The position numbers and the translations under genes are program-made. The notes below the pieces were generated by a model. The model was not told the DNA's origin, searched no databases, and saw only the letters and a list, made by a program, of their open reading frames with translations. Positions 7,617 through 16,131 of a DNA stretch of 64,000 bases are shown piece after piece. Source of the DNA: CALFVT01 sp039989855 (GTDB taxonomy: Bacteria > Pseudomonadota > Alphaproteobacteria > Caulobacterales > Maricaulaceae); contig JBDXGZ010000003.1 of NCBI GenBank assembly GCA_039989855.1, forward strand, positions 1-64,000, written 5' to 3'. The stretch's first letter is position 1, and the number at the start of each line of letters is the position of its first letter.

Positions 7617-7960
7617 AAATCTTCGCCCCCATCTCCAAGCATGCTTTTTTTAAGTAGACGGTTCTCGAACGTGAGTTCGGCGACATATTCCTTCAGCTCG
7701 CGAGCCTCAGAGCGTAGGCTCTTGACTTCAGTCGTGTTGGCTTGGCGAGTGATATCGCCTGCTAACCGTTTCTTGCCTGCCTCTAAGAAGTCTTTGGGCC
7801 ATTTGTAATATAAACCCTGAGCGATGCCCTCCTGTCGATATAACTCTGCGATGCTTTTTCACCGCGCAAGCCATCTAGCACTATCCGGATCTTACGTTTA
7901 ATGTCTTTGATGATACACTCGCTGGACGTTGTTTGCTCTGTCTCATCTTTCTCTCCGTGA
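7613..7960 (-). pseudogene. IS3 orfA remnant
   Basis: Two overlapping frames make up an OrfA. The first contains IKDIKRKIRIVLDGLRGE, the second EGIAQGLYYKWPKDFLEAG, then a leucine-rich coiled coil ending LLKKSMLGDGGED. A frameshift falls in the helix-turn-helix and roughly ten residues are lost before KIRIVL. No start codon remains in the first frame. In intact relatives this protein binds the IS ends. Confidence 0.8.
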
Positions 7961-8133
7961 GAATGAAGATCAGCGAAAAATCTTTCTTAGTCCAGACCTA
8001 AATCTGAGACACGAGCGCTGACGTTAGACAGGATATGGTAAACGGAACTTCGTGAAATCAACAAAGGATGAGAGTTTTGAAAGTAAGGCTGCCTTGCTAA
8101 GAGACTATAAACGCGAGCTACTCAAAAATTAAG

Positions 8134-8751
8134 TTAAAGAACGCCCGCATCAATAGCGCGTATAATTATATCAGTTCGGTTACGCGCTGAGAATTTTTTA
8201 CTGAGAGAGCGAATGTGTAATTTTACGGTTGCCTCAGCAATCGTAAGAGCGCGAGCAATCTCTTTATTAGAATGCCCCTGGCGCAGTTGCGCTAACACTT
8301 CCGTTTCGCGCTTTGTGAGTGTTTCCCTTAACCCTTGGCTTGATGACGTATTTGAGTTTTTGAAAACATCTATCGGAACATAGCTTTCACCGCCAGCCAC
8401 GAGCCTTACAGCATTGATCAAAGACCGCCCCGCTAGTGTTTTAGGGACAAAGCCTTTTGCCCCCATTTCAAGCGCAGCATGTACATCTTCAGTACTTGCA
8501 TTTCCAGACATAATCATAATTGGAGTATCGGGGCTTATTTTTTTTACATCAGCGATGCCTGAAAGTCCGTTCATCCCTGGCATCCGCATATCTAAAATAA
8601 TCACGTCATAAGGGCCATCTTGCCTCAACATAATTATCGCACTCGGCAAGTCTTTTGTTGTTATAACAATTGCCTCTGGGTCATCTTTCTGAAGTAAAGC
8701 CCCAATGGCGTCTCTGACAAGGCCGTGATCATCGGCTAAAAGAATACGCAT
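8134..8751 (-). CDS. NarL/FixJ-type response regulator
   Basis: A 205-residue two-component output protein. The receiver domain (1-120) has acidic pocket D7-D8, phosphoacceptor D54 (VIILDMRMPG), S82 and K104. A LuxR-type helix-turn-helix follows (about 144-200: LTKRETEVLAQLRQGHSNKE). It is the last gene of an operon with the hybrid kinase (75 bases upstream) and the H-NOX sensor, so it is probably the transcriptional output of that pathway. The stretch between it and the IS3 remnant holds only a 26-codon open frame near 8057-8130 that I cannot assign. Confidence 0.92.
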   Translation of the reverse strand: MRILLADDHGLVRDAIGALLQKDDPEAIVITTKDLPSAIIMLRQDGPYDVIILDMRMPGMNGLSGIADVKKISPDTPIMIMSGNASTEDVHAALEMGAKGFVPKTLAGRSLINAVRLVAGGESYVPIDVFKNSNTSSSQGLRETLTKRETEVLAQLRQGHSNKEIARALTIAEATVKLHIRSLSKKFSARNRTDIIIRAIDAGVL

Positions 8752-8826
8752 TTAAGTTATATACCAAATCGATAGGTTAAAGTGAAGCGACTTCAGCACA
8801 ACATGAATCTATGGCTCACATTCCCT

Positions 8827-10494
8827 TTAGGAAACAGCTTTGACCAATGCCGCTTCAAGCGCCTTCAAAGTGATTGGTTTTTGTAAAATAGCGGCATAGA
8901 GACTATCTTTTTCAATATATGCAGTTTGCCCTGAATATAAAATAATAGGAAGATTTGGGCTAAGCTGTTTCAACTGAGCGGCAAGCTCTTTCCCACTCAA
9001 ACCGGGCATCGTTAAGTCTGTTATGACAATGTCATAGTGCTTTTGATTCAGCTTGAACGCGTTAAGCGCCTTGGCGGGATCGATATACCATGTAACATGA
9101 TGATTTCGGCTTTCAATCTGTTCCTTGAGCGTGTGTCCAACTAAAGCGTCATCATCTACGAGCATTATCTTCAGTTCAGTTTTTGTCTTTCCCATTTGCC
9201 GCGGCGTTTTCGCTGCGCTCTGAACGGCTGGCTTTTCATCACTATAGAAACTCAACCTGAAACGTGTTCCAACACCTGTTGAGCTTTCAACTTCAACTAA
9301 AGCTTTTGACGTTTCCACGAGTGTCTTAAGGGATTCAAGGCCTAGGCCTGAGCCTGTAACTTTAGGTTTAGTTGTATAAAACTCATCGAAAATGCGGGTA
9401 AGTTTTTCAGGGTTTATGCCCGTTCCATCATCTGTCAACTCAATCAAATAACTCAGTTTTTTTCCGGCAGTCCCGAGCGTTACCATTTGGGCATTGGAGG
9501 TTATGAGTTTAGATTTTCTTTTCGTGATTTTAATATTAAACGTTCCGCCCTCTTTCATTGCGGCAAAAGCATTGGTTAATATATTGAGTAAGCAGCGCGT
9601 CAATAACACCTCATTTGTCTCTATGTGCGCTGCAGAGGGAAAATTAGTGTGTACGGCAATGTTGGCCGGTTGGATCGAGCTCGCGATTTGCAGGCCGGTA
9701 TTCATCAATTCGACTAAATCAAGAGGAGCAATAAGCTGCACCTCATTTGAACGTTCAATTTCCAAAGAGCGAATTACATTTGCCGCTTGTTGAATTGCGA
9801 TTTCAATTTGGTGGGCACGGTAGTAATTATCTGGGTCATTTTGAAGATCCATTTTCATCATAGTGACATTACCGTTTATAGCGGCGATGAGATTATTGAA
9901 ATCATGTGCCACCGCATTACCAAATGTGAATAACGCAGACTCGCGCTCGGCCTTTAGCAAACGCTCTTCAAGGTCGCGGGCATATTTCTCTCGCCCTCGC
10001 CGCTTGGTGATATCTCTGAGAGAATAAAGAAAGCCTGCATCGGGCAGACGGCTAAGCACGACGTCCTGAACAATAGTCTCACCGATTTTGCTTTGTCCAA
10101 GGGCTTCCCCGCGCCAAACACCGTCTCGCTCAAACTGTGGATATATAACAGAGATAAACCGATCGCGCTCGGTCGAGCCAAATAGCATTCGCCAAGACTG
10201 CCCTAAAAGCTCCGAAGGTTGATACCCAAATATCGCTGCAAAAGCGGGGTTCATGTAAGAACAATTTCCGTGTTTATCCATCAGTGCCACCCCATCTCGA
10301 GCCGCTTCAACACCCGCACTTAGAATGCGCACTTGATGAACTTCTTTAGCTAGCTGCTGGCTAGCGTCATATAGCTCTGATGACTTTAGCTCTAGTAGGC
10401 GCTCGGCCTCTTGACGGGCCTTACGTTCACGTTCAAGACGCCGTGTAAGACGCTTTAACTCCTGGCTGTTATTCAGTGGGGTTCTTTCGTTCAT
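8827..10494 (-). CDS. Hybrid sensor histidine kinase with PAS and receiver domains
   Basis: A 555-residue cytoplasmic kinase with no membrane span. Order: N-terminal coiled coil (10-55), PAS domain (about 60-165), second coiled coil, DHp with phosphoacceptor H197 (VAHDFNNLIAAING), and the ATPase domain with N-box (N304, N308), DDGTGI (355-360) and GSGLGL (381-386). A C-terminal receiver has D493 (IVITDLTMPG) and K539. The HDFNN box resembles NtrB/FixL-like kinases. Its ATG overlaps the end of the H-NOX gene by 26 bases, implying coupled expression. The H-NOX protein is therefore likely its regulator, as in known H-NOX/HnoK pairs (established family knowledge). Confidence 0.93.
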   Translation of the reverse strand: MNERTPLNNSQELKRLTRRLERERKARQEAERLLELKSSELYDASQQLAKEVHQVRILSAGVEAARDGVALMDKHGNCSYMNPAFAAIFGYQPSELLGQSWRMLFGSTERDRFISVIYPQFERDGVWRGEALGQSKIGETIVQDVVLSRLPDAGFLYSLRDITKRRGREKYARDLEERLLKAERESALFTFGNAVAHDFNNLIAAINGNVTMMKMDLQNDPDNYYRAHQIEIAIQQAANVIRSLEIERSNEVQLIAPLDLVELMNTGLQIASSIQPANIAVHTNFPSAAHIETNEVLLTRCLLNILTNAFAAMKEGGTFNIKITKRKSKLITSNAQMVTLGTAGKKLSYLIELTDDGTGINPEKLTRIFDEFYTTKPKVTGSGLGLESLKTLVETSKALVEVESSTGVGTRFRLSFYSDEKPAVQSAAKTPRQMGKTKTELKIMLVDDDALVGHTLKEQIESRNHHVTWYIDPAKALNAFKLNQKHYDIVITDLTMPGLSGKELAAQLKQLSPNLPIILYSGQTAYIEKDSLYAAILQKPITLKALEAALVKAVS

Positions 10495-11041
10495 TATGGA
10501 CTTTGACCTTAAATATTGAGTGCGTTCCGTCAGACGTTACATCCGTACGTATAACAGATGATCGTGCTTTTACGCGGTAAAAATCTAAGCAGCCCCATAT
10601 AAGTCCTTCCGCCAAATCAGCAAAAGGACGACCTGATGAGTATTCCATAGTAATCCGCGCGTTGCCATCGCGCTCCACAATATCAAAGCGCGGTAGCTCA
10701 GTATTTGTATAGAGCTTACGTACATCCCTATGAATGACGTTTTCAATAACAGATAACAACCCGATGGGCGTGTCATAGGTTTTAATCATCTCGGGATGAG
10801 CGCCCGCAAGATTATAAAATAATTTCTCTCCAAAGTCTGTTACGAGGGCGTTTATCGGAGTTTTAGTCGTTTCAGCCACATGGATAGCCATCGCCAAAAA
10901 CTCAGTATGCGGATAATACCCGACAGTCGTATAAGAGCCTTGAGACGAAAGGGATTCAATAGACAACATCTGGTCTGCAATGCTATCCGGCCACCTTGTA
11001 TCAATGTAGCTCTCGAAGGCTCTGAATACTATACCCTTCAT
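10469..11041 (-). CDS. hnoX: H-NOX haem-binding NO/O2 sensor
   Basis: A 190-residue protein starting MKGIVFRAFE with the H-NOX fold signatures: YYPHTEF (42-48), the proximal haem ligand H104 in NVIHRDVRKLY, the Pro after it (ELPRF) and the haem-propionate motif YxSxR (Y134, S136, R138). No distal Tyr is evident in the usual place, which favours NO over O2 binding (inference). Stand-alone bacterial H-NOX proteins typically inhibit or tune a partner kinase when NO binds, often controlling biofilm or quorum responses. Here the partner is the overlapping kinase gene. Confidence 0.92.
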   Translation of the reverse strand: MKGIVFRAFESYIDTRWPDSIADQMLSIESLSSQGSYTTVGYYPHTEFLAMAIHVAETTKTPINALVTDFGEKLFYNLAGAHPEMIKTYDTPIGLLSVIENVIHRDVRKLYTNTELPRFDIVERDGNARITMEYSSGRPFADLAEGLIWGCLDFYRVKARSSVIRTDVTSDGTHSIFKVKVHNERKNPTE

Positions 11042-11143
11042 GGCGTAATCCTTTATTCAAAGTGAATGATATAATAAATAAAATCTTTAAGCATACACAG
11101 CCTTACGGATTACTATCCTATAATCAACTATAGCTTTCATGTT

Positions 11144-11162
11144 ATTTGGACTTATTCCAAAT
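11144..11162. promoter_or_regulatory. Inverted repeat upstream of the H-NOX operon
   Basis: ATTTGGA-CTTAT-TCCAAAT is a perfect 7-bp inverted repeat with a 5-base spacer, about 100 bases upstream of the H-NOX start and just after the LuxR-type gene. Position and symmetry suit an operator bound by a dimer. It has no U-tract, so it is less likely to be a terminator. The binding protein is unknown; the neighbouring LuxR-type regulator is a candidate. Confidence 0.35.
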
Positions 11163-11179
11163 CAGCCTAACCTTTAGCG

Positions 11180-11953
11180 TTATATGAGGGCTTCAGCTAT
11201 GCCTCTAACTGCAGCCATCGTGCGGTCAGACGTATTTGTTTTTAAGTAAATCCGGCGTAGATAACCATTCACAGTATGCTTGGAAATTCCAATAATATCC
11301 GCAATTACTGCATTGCTTTTGCCTCGTGCCACCAATTTTAGTATCTCTTGCTCGCGAAGGGTAAGAGGCCTAGTCGCCTTAGGTTTTTCATCCAATATAC
11401 CACAAAAGGCTTTATGGGCCATTTGGCAAGCCCATTGAAGCTGCCTAATATCGGTTTTGGTAAGCGAGTATTCATCATCCGTTAAACGCAGCCAAACACA
11501 GCCATTTCGGCTACTGGGTCCATGCACAGGAAGAATAAAACCATTACAGTCTTTGTTTTGACGGCCATCGCAATAAAAGGCCATCAAGCGACTCCAAAAC
11601 TTTTCACACGCCCCGGCATTTTTCATGGCGTCGGTCCAACTCATGGGCTTGTTCGGAAGCGTGCCTAAATCTTCGAAAGGGCTGTTCAGAAACACCTCAC
11701 TTGAAAGATAATCGTTTATGCTTTGCGATGAAAAACCCTGAGCAAAGAAAATTTGCCTTTCAAAATCATAAGCGCCCTGAGGTGAATGATGATGATAACT
11801 CAAAGCATCCATTCCAAAATCTTTGACATAAGCGAAGAGATACTCCCAAACACTTTCATCATGACGCACCTCTTCAAGGTTTTCGCATAGATTTTCAAAT
11901 TTTACAGCGTCGATCACTTTTAACTTCTTTCGTTGGCGTCTAACGAGACGCAT
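11180..11953 (-). CDS. LuxR-family regulator, orphan (copy 1)
   Basis: An autoinducer-binding-like domain is followed by a C-terminal LuxR helix-turn-helix (TLREQEILKLVARGKSNAVIA ending near the C-terminus). The ligand domain keeps landmarks such as MSWTDAM and PVHGPSSRNG, but the usual Asp-Pro pair reads NSPF. No luxI is in the window, so this is a solo; the ligand may not be an acyl-homoserine lactone. The start is uncertain: TTG 11992, ATG 11953 or GTG 11917. By comparison with the paralogue at 35659-36390 the protein begins near GTG 11917, which has an AAGAAG upstream. It is clearly related to that paralogue throughout. Confidence 0.85.
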   Translation of the reverse strand: MRLVRRQRKKLKVIDAVKFENLCENLEEVRHDESVWEYLFAYVKDFGMDALSYHHHSPQGAYDFERQIFFAQGFSSQSINDYLSSEVFLNSPFEDLGTLPNKPMSWTDAMKNAGACEKFWSRLMAFYCDGRQNKDCNGFILPVHGPSSRNGCVWLRLTDDEYSLTKTDIRQLQWACQMAHKAFCGILDEKPKATRPLTLREQEILKLVARGKSNAVIADIIGISKHTVNGYLRRIYLKTNTSDRTMAAVRGIAEALI

Positions 11954-11992
11954 CAAAATAAGAAAACAGTCGTGTTCCAACCATAGGGTCAA

Positions 11993-12322
11993 AAATCAGT
12001 TTTTGTTTTCATAGTTAACAAATACGAAATGAAAACTGTCTGGAATAGATAATCATAAGAGTTATCGCCCTAACCAAAAGTATAGGTATTGAGCATTTGG
12101 CAGTCGAAACAAGATACTATCCTATCTTGAGCAATTAACCGATTCAGAAACTAGCAAAATTTTTGATTAAGACCTACTACGCCGCACGCATACCCCTTTT
12201 GTCTCGGTGCGCTCCTAAGCGCAAACTCGTGTCGTAACTAAATTTCATTCTATAACTGCTTGAGACCTGAGCTTTCAGAAAGTATTTTTTGAGAGATATT
12301 TCAAGCCTAATAGTGTGATGGC
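11993..12322. other. Intergenic region without a gene
   Basis: About 330 AT-rich bases between the LuxR-type gene and the IS6 remnant. I see no open frame with homology, no tRNA and no clear hairpin with a U-tract. It includes the upstream region of the LuxR-type gene. Confidence 0.5.
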
Positions 12323-12610
12323 TTATCCGTAAAACCTAAGCCTACCTGTTACAACAGGGAGAGATTTGACGCCTTGGTTCTTTAGGAGCTTTCGAGGCAA
12401 ACGTGTGGCTGCTTTAGTATTTATCCGTCGTTGAACAACTACATCTAGAACGGTTCCCTCGTCATCAACTGTTCTCGAGAGATAGGCCATCTCCCTATTC
12501 ATCTTGATGTAGGCGTCATCCAAATAGTACGTCCGATGATATCCAGATAGAAGCGATCGTGAGATTAGATTGAAGTTTTTACCGTGTGTGATTAGCGTAA
12601 TAAAGCCCAT
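12323..12610 (-). pseudogene. IS6-family transposase remnant (copy 1)
   Basis: A 95-residue frame matching the middle of IS6-type DDE transposases: LDDAYIKMNREMAYLSRTVD, TVLDVVVQRRINTKAATRL, and a LRFYG block. The second catalytic Asp region (normally VTDxLxSYG) reads VTGRLRFYG, so the Asp is lost. The N-terminal helix-turn-helix and C-terminal third are missing and no terminal repeats are visible. Inactive fragment. Confidence 0.8.
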
Positions 12611-12823
12611 CAGACAGGTTAAAATTAAAACTTCAGATTATTCAAAGACACTCGCCTTGTATTGAAAGCCGACTTTTTGCCTTATATTTTTAGATTTAAC
12701 CGTCTTTTAAAAAATGATTAATTTATTAAGATACGAATGAGTAATGATGACGTAAAACTTACAATCATTATGAGTATGAGTATGCTATCTCAATTATATA
12801 GCTAATATCTTGGAGTCTTAATT

Positions 12824-13933
12824 ATGAAAACGCGTGCCGCAGTAGCTTTTGAAGCCAAGAAACCTTTGGAAATTGTTGAGCTTGACCTTGACGGCCCGAA
12901 AGACGGGGAAGTCCTCGTTGAGATTATGGCGACAGGTATTTGCCACACTGACTCCTATACGCTTGACGGTCTTGATAGTGAGGGTCTGTTCCCGAGCATC
13001 CTTGGCCACGAAGGCGCGGGGATTGTGCGCGAAATCGGAGCAGGGGTCACGTCTGTGGCCGTGGGTGATCACGTCATCCCGCTCTACACGCCCGAGTGCC
13101 GCCAGTGTAAATCTTGCCTCTCTGGGAAGACCAACCTCTGCACCGCCATTCGCGCGACCCAAGGCAAAGGCCTGATGCCTGACGGGACGAGCCGTTTTTC
13201 CTATAAAGGCCAGACGATCTATCACTATATGGGATGCTCGACCTTTTCCAATTTTACGGTTTTGCCAGAGATTGCCGTGGCGAAAATCCGCAAAGACGCA
13301 CCGTTTGATAAGAGCTGCTATATCGGTTGCGGCGTTACCACGGGCGTGGGCGCGGTGACCAATACGGCCAAAGTGCAAGCGGGCGATAATGTGATTGTCT
13401 TCGGGCTTGGCGGCATTGGCCTGAACGTGCTGCAAGCGGCGAAAATGGTCGGCGCAGGGAAAATCATCGGCGTTGATATTAACAATGATAAAAAAGAGTG
13501 GGGTGAGAAATTCGGCATGACCCATTTCGTCAACCCTAACGAAATCGACGGCGATATTGTCGCGCACCTTGTGGCGCTGACGGACGGCGGCGCGGAATAT
13601 ACCTTTGACTGTACGGGCAATACGGTCGTCATGCGCCAAGCCCTCGAAGCCTGTCACCGCGGCTGGGGCGTCTCTGTCGTTATCGGTGTGGCGGAATCAG
13701 GCAAGGAAATCGCCACCCGTCCGTTCCAACTCGTCACAGGCCGCGTCTGGAAAGGCACAGCCTTCGGCGGCGCCAAAGGCCGCACAGATGTCCCCAAAAT
13801 CGTCGACTGGTATATGGAGGGCAAAATCCAAATTGACCCAATGATTACCCATGTACTGTGTTTGGAAGAGATCAATAAAGGCTTCGATTTGATGCACGCG
13901 GGGAAGTCTATTCGAAGCGTTGTGGTTTTTTAG
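12824..13933 (+). CDS. frmA: S-(hydroxymethyl)glutathione dehydrogenase (class III ADH)
   Basis: A 369-residue zinc medium-chain dehydrogenase that oxidises S-hydroxymethylglutathione, formed from formaldehyde and glutathione, to S-formylglutathione. Catalytic zinc residues C40 (GICHTD) and H62-E63 (GHEG), structural zinc cysteines C92, C95, C98, C106 and a Rossmann GLGGIG near 194-199 are all in place. Length is normal for the family. It is noticeably richer in GC than its flanks. The hydrolase for the next step (fghA) lies downstream with a small lipoprotein gene between them, so the three probably form a detoxification operon. Confidence 0.97.
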   Translation: MKTRAAVAFEAKKPLEIVELDLDGPKDGEVLVEIMATGICHTDSYTLDGLDSEGLFPSILGHEGAGIVREIGAGVTSVAVGDHVIPLYTPECRQCKSCLSGKTNLCTAIRATQGKGLMPDGTSRFSYKGQTIYHYMGCSTFSNFTVLPEIAVAKIRKDAPFDKSCYIGCGVTTGVGAVTNTAKVQAGDNVIVFGLGGIGLNVLQAAKMVGAGKIIGVDINNDKKEWGEKFGMTHFVNPNEIDGDIVAHLVALTDGGAEYTFDCTGNTVVMRQALEACHRGWGVSVVIGVAESGKEIATRPFQLVTGRVWKGTAFGGAKGRTDVPKIVDWYMEGKIQIDPMITHVLCLEEINKGFDLMHAGKSIRSVVVF

Positions 13934-13934
13934 G

Positions 13935-14348
13935 GTGAAGTTACCATTATCTATTGTTTTAACACTAGTTGGTTTAGTGGGGTGCGCAAAAGCGAAAGAC
14001 ACGAACTGTAAGGTTTCTTTCGAAAGCAATGATGGAGAGGTAACTTTTACTGATGCTTTAGGTTTAGATTTATCTAAAGGTCAAAGTTTTACGTTACCAA
14101 ATGAATTGCGTGATGTGTCTTCAATCTTATGTTCTCGCGAGGGTTTAAAGCTTGAGACGGCCGATTTTTTAGCTGTTAGTGCGGTAAATAAACCAATTAT
14201 GTTAACTGATGATGAGACTATAATTGTTGTTGAAATGGTCAAAGGACAGTTTCGTTTGCGCATTATTAAAGGCGAGCCATCTCAAGAACAAATAAATACG
14301 GCTCAATCTTTTATGAACGAAGCGCAAAGTATTATTCAAGGTGATTGA
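13935..14348 (+). CDS. Small lipoprotein of unknown function
   Basis: About 137 residues from GTG 13935, directly after the frmA stop. The signal sequence MKLPLSIVLTLVGLVGCAKA ends in a lipobox (LVGC), so it should be lipid-anchored in the envelope. Two later Cys could pair. A longer TTG start at 13920 is possible but spoils the signal peptide. The gene is distinctly AT-rich compared with frmA and fghA on either side, suggesting it was inserted between them. Three bases separate its stop from fghA. No family recognised. Confidence 0.7.
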   Translation: MKLPLSIVLTLVGLVGCAKAKDTNCKVSFESNDGEVTFTDALGLDLSKGQSFTLPNELRDVSSILCSREGLKLETADFLAVSAVNKPIMLTDDETIIVVEMVKGQFRLRIIKGEPSQEQINTAQSFMNEAQSIIQGD

Positions 14349-14351
14349 AGA

Positions 14352-15179
14352 ATGAAAACCCTCTCCACCAACATATCCCACGGCGGCACGCAGGGCGTTT
14401 ATAGCCACGCGTCGACCTCTACAAAGACGGACATGACGTTCTCTGTCTTTGTCCCTGAGGGTGACGGCCCGTTTCCTGTGTTGTGGTACTTATCTGGCCT
14501 GACCTGTAGTCACGCCAATGTCACAGAGAAGGGCGAGTACCGTGCGGCTTGCGCTGAGCACGGGATTATCTTTATTGCGCCTGATACTTCGCCTCGCGGC
14601 GAGGGTGTGGCCAATGATGAGGCCTATGATATGGGCCAAGGGGCGGGGTTTTACGTCAATGCCACGCAGGCGCCGTGGGCAGCGCATTTCCAGATGCGTG
14701 ACTATATTGAGACGGAGCTTCCTGCGCTGATAGCGAAAGAGTTTCCGCAAGCGGACATGTCTCGCCAAGGGATTACAGGCCATAGTATGGGCGGGCACGG
14801 CGCGCTGACGATTGGGCTGCGTAATCCTGATAGGTTTAAATCTATATCCGCCTTTTCACCTATTGTGGCGCCGATGGACTGCCCATGGGGTGAGAAAGCG
14901 CTGTCAGGATATTTGGGCGATAACTGCACGGCGTGGCGGGACTATGATGCGTGTGCCTTGATTGAAGACGGCGCATGGGCCAATCATATTTTAATTGACC
15001 AAGGCACGGCGGATGATTTCCTCGAGGGTCAACTTAAAACTCATCTCTTTGAACAAGCCTGCGCGAAGGCAAGGCAGGCGGTCACCATCCGCATGCAAGA
15101 GGGCTATGACCATAGCTATTATTTCATATCGACCTTTATGGCTGACCATATCGCGTGGCATGCGGAGAGGCTAACATAA
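14352..15179 (+). CDS. fghA: S-formylglutathione hydrolase
   Basis: A 275-residue esterase-D-type alpha/beta hydrolase that splits S-formylglutathione into formate and glutathione. The nucleophile is S145 (GHSMGGHGA), the acid is Asp at 221-222 (QGTADDFL) and the base is H254 (GYDHSYYF). LSGLTCSHANVTEKG near the N-terminus forms the oxyanion region typical of the family. Full length. It completes the formaldehyde oxidation pathway begun by frmA upstream. Confidence 0.96.
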   Translation: MKTLSTNISHGGTQGVYSHASTSTKTDMTFSVFVPEGDGPFPVLWYLSGLTCSHANVTEKGEYRAACAEHGIIFIAPDTSPRGEGVANDEAYDMGQGAGFYVNATQAPWAAHFQMRDYIETELPALIAKEFPQADMSRQGITGHSMGGHGALTIGLRNPDRFKSISAFSPIVAPMDCPWGEKALSGYLGDNCTAWRDYDACALIEDGAWANHILIDQGTADDFLEGQLKTHLFEQACAKARQAVTIRMQEGYDHSYYFISTFMADHIAWHAERLT

Positions 15180-15356
15180 TAATATGGTCACCTTGCAAGA
15201 GGCGGCTATTATTTTCATTCAATGATATGTTTGGTCATTGTTTGTAGAACGTAAAAATGAACCTGGGTGTCCTCGAAAACACCATCAACCCCAGTCGCCG
15301 AAGCTTCTTTTAAAAAATTTTATCTACGAAACTATAATGGATAACGGCGTCAACAA

Positions 15357-15850
15357 CTAATCTTGAAGATGCCGTGCAGCGTTGCCCTGTTTATAAAATG
15401 CACCGTTAAGGTCGGCTTTGACGGCGATATCCAGATCGGCGTCAGCCATAATAACCATTGGATTTTACCGCCCACCTCCATTTGAATTTTCTTCATGCTC
15501 TGCGCTGCAGATATTGCAAACCCGCGTCCGACAGGAACGGATCTAGTGAAGGAAATGGCGCTAACTCCAAGATGGTCAACGCGGGTTTGCCCCACGTGCG
15601 AGCCGAGGTCGATAACGGGGTTGAATAGGCCCGCAGGTGCGCCGGAAACGTGAATAATGCGCGTCAGCATATACATCGCGCCATTTTAGCTGGGCTTGAA
15701 TTACGACGTCGATTGCAACTTCAGTATCCTTGATATTGGCTAGGAAAACCTCCCTGATAATATCATCTGTATCGGATGGGTTTATGTTGGGGACTGCGTT
15801 ATCGGAAAGCACCCATTAAGCATTAATGAATTATGTGTCGAGAGTTTCAT
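15357..15850 (-). pseudogene. Aldehyde dehydrogenase remnant (ketoglutarate-semialdehyde type)
   Basis: Pieces of one aldehyde dehydrogenase in three frames: MKLSTHNSLMLNG at the start (ATG 15850), then AVPNINPSDTDDIIREV with an N-terminal stretch, then after a loss of roughly a hundred residues GVSAISFTRSVPVGRG and KKIQMEVGGK, then in another frame NPMVIMADADLDIAVKADLNGAFY, ending at TAG 15357-15359. The catalytic Cys region is gone. The intact enzyme family oxidises 2,5-dioxopentanoate in sugar-acid breakdown, which fits the mannonate dehydratase locus further right. Confidence 0.85.
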
Positions 15851-16060
15851 GGTTATATCGCCCTGTCTTTACGGTCCAGAGGGGAAGAGTTTTTCTAGGA
15901 AGTCGTCGCATGCCGATGACGGCGTAAAGCCTTTTGAATATACCAGCGAAGACGACACCAATTTTCTGCGTGGGCCCCATAGCCGTATGTCATCTCCCTC
16001 ATGGCGTTCGACTTTCAAAAGATCTGCGTCAAGCTCTACGAGTGTTTGCCTCGCCACGGC

Positions 16061-16106
16061 CCGTTAAAAGGCGTGCGAGTTCAAGAACTCTCACGCCTTT
16101 TAACGG
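16061..16106. repeat. 46-bp near-perfect palindrome
   Basis: Two 22-base arms (16061-16082 and 16085-16106) are inverted copies with one mismatch, separated by AA. The left arm starts CCGTTAAAAGGCGTG and the right arm ends CACGCCTTTTAACGG. It lies 25 bases beyond the stop of the acyl-CoA dehydrogenase gene, between it and the broken aldehyde dehydrogenase. It could be a strong transcription terminator, although no U-tract follows on either strand, or a recombination or repeat-element relic. The 15851-16060 stretch beside it holds only a 62-codon open frame (15869-16057, minus) that I cannot assign. Confidence 0.85.
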
Positions 16107-16131
16107 AGTATTTAGGCAGCCTAAGATACCA

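Larger units (their letters stand above)
7015..7960 (-). mobile_element. Degenerate IS3-family insertion sequence
   Basis: Reading leftward, remnants of both IS3 reading frames are present in the right order and join with an ATGA overlap at 7613-7616. Both contain frameshifts, in-frame stops and deletions, and the downstream part of the catalytic frame is missing. No clear terminal inverted repeats could be found. The copy abuts the mobile element described to its left. It is long dead. Confidence 0.85.

Noticed and set aside
12818..13657. 279-codon open frame antisense to frmA
   Set aside because: It lies wholly over a fully supported dehydrogenase in a GC-rich gene, where long shadow frames are expected; no domain is recognisable in it.
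15869..16057. 62-codon minus-strand frame next to the palindrome
   Set aside because: No recognisable family and no ribosome site; may be a decayed gene piece but cannot be supported.
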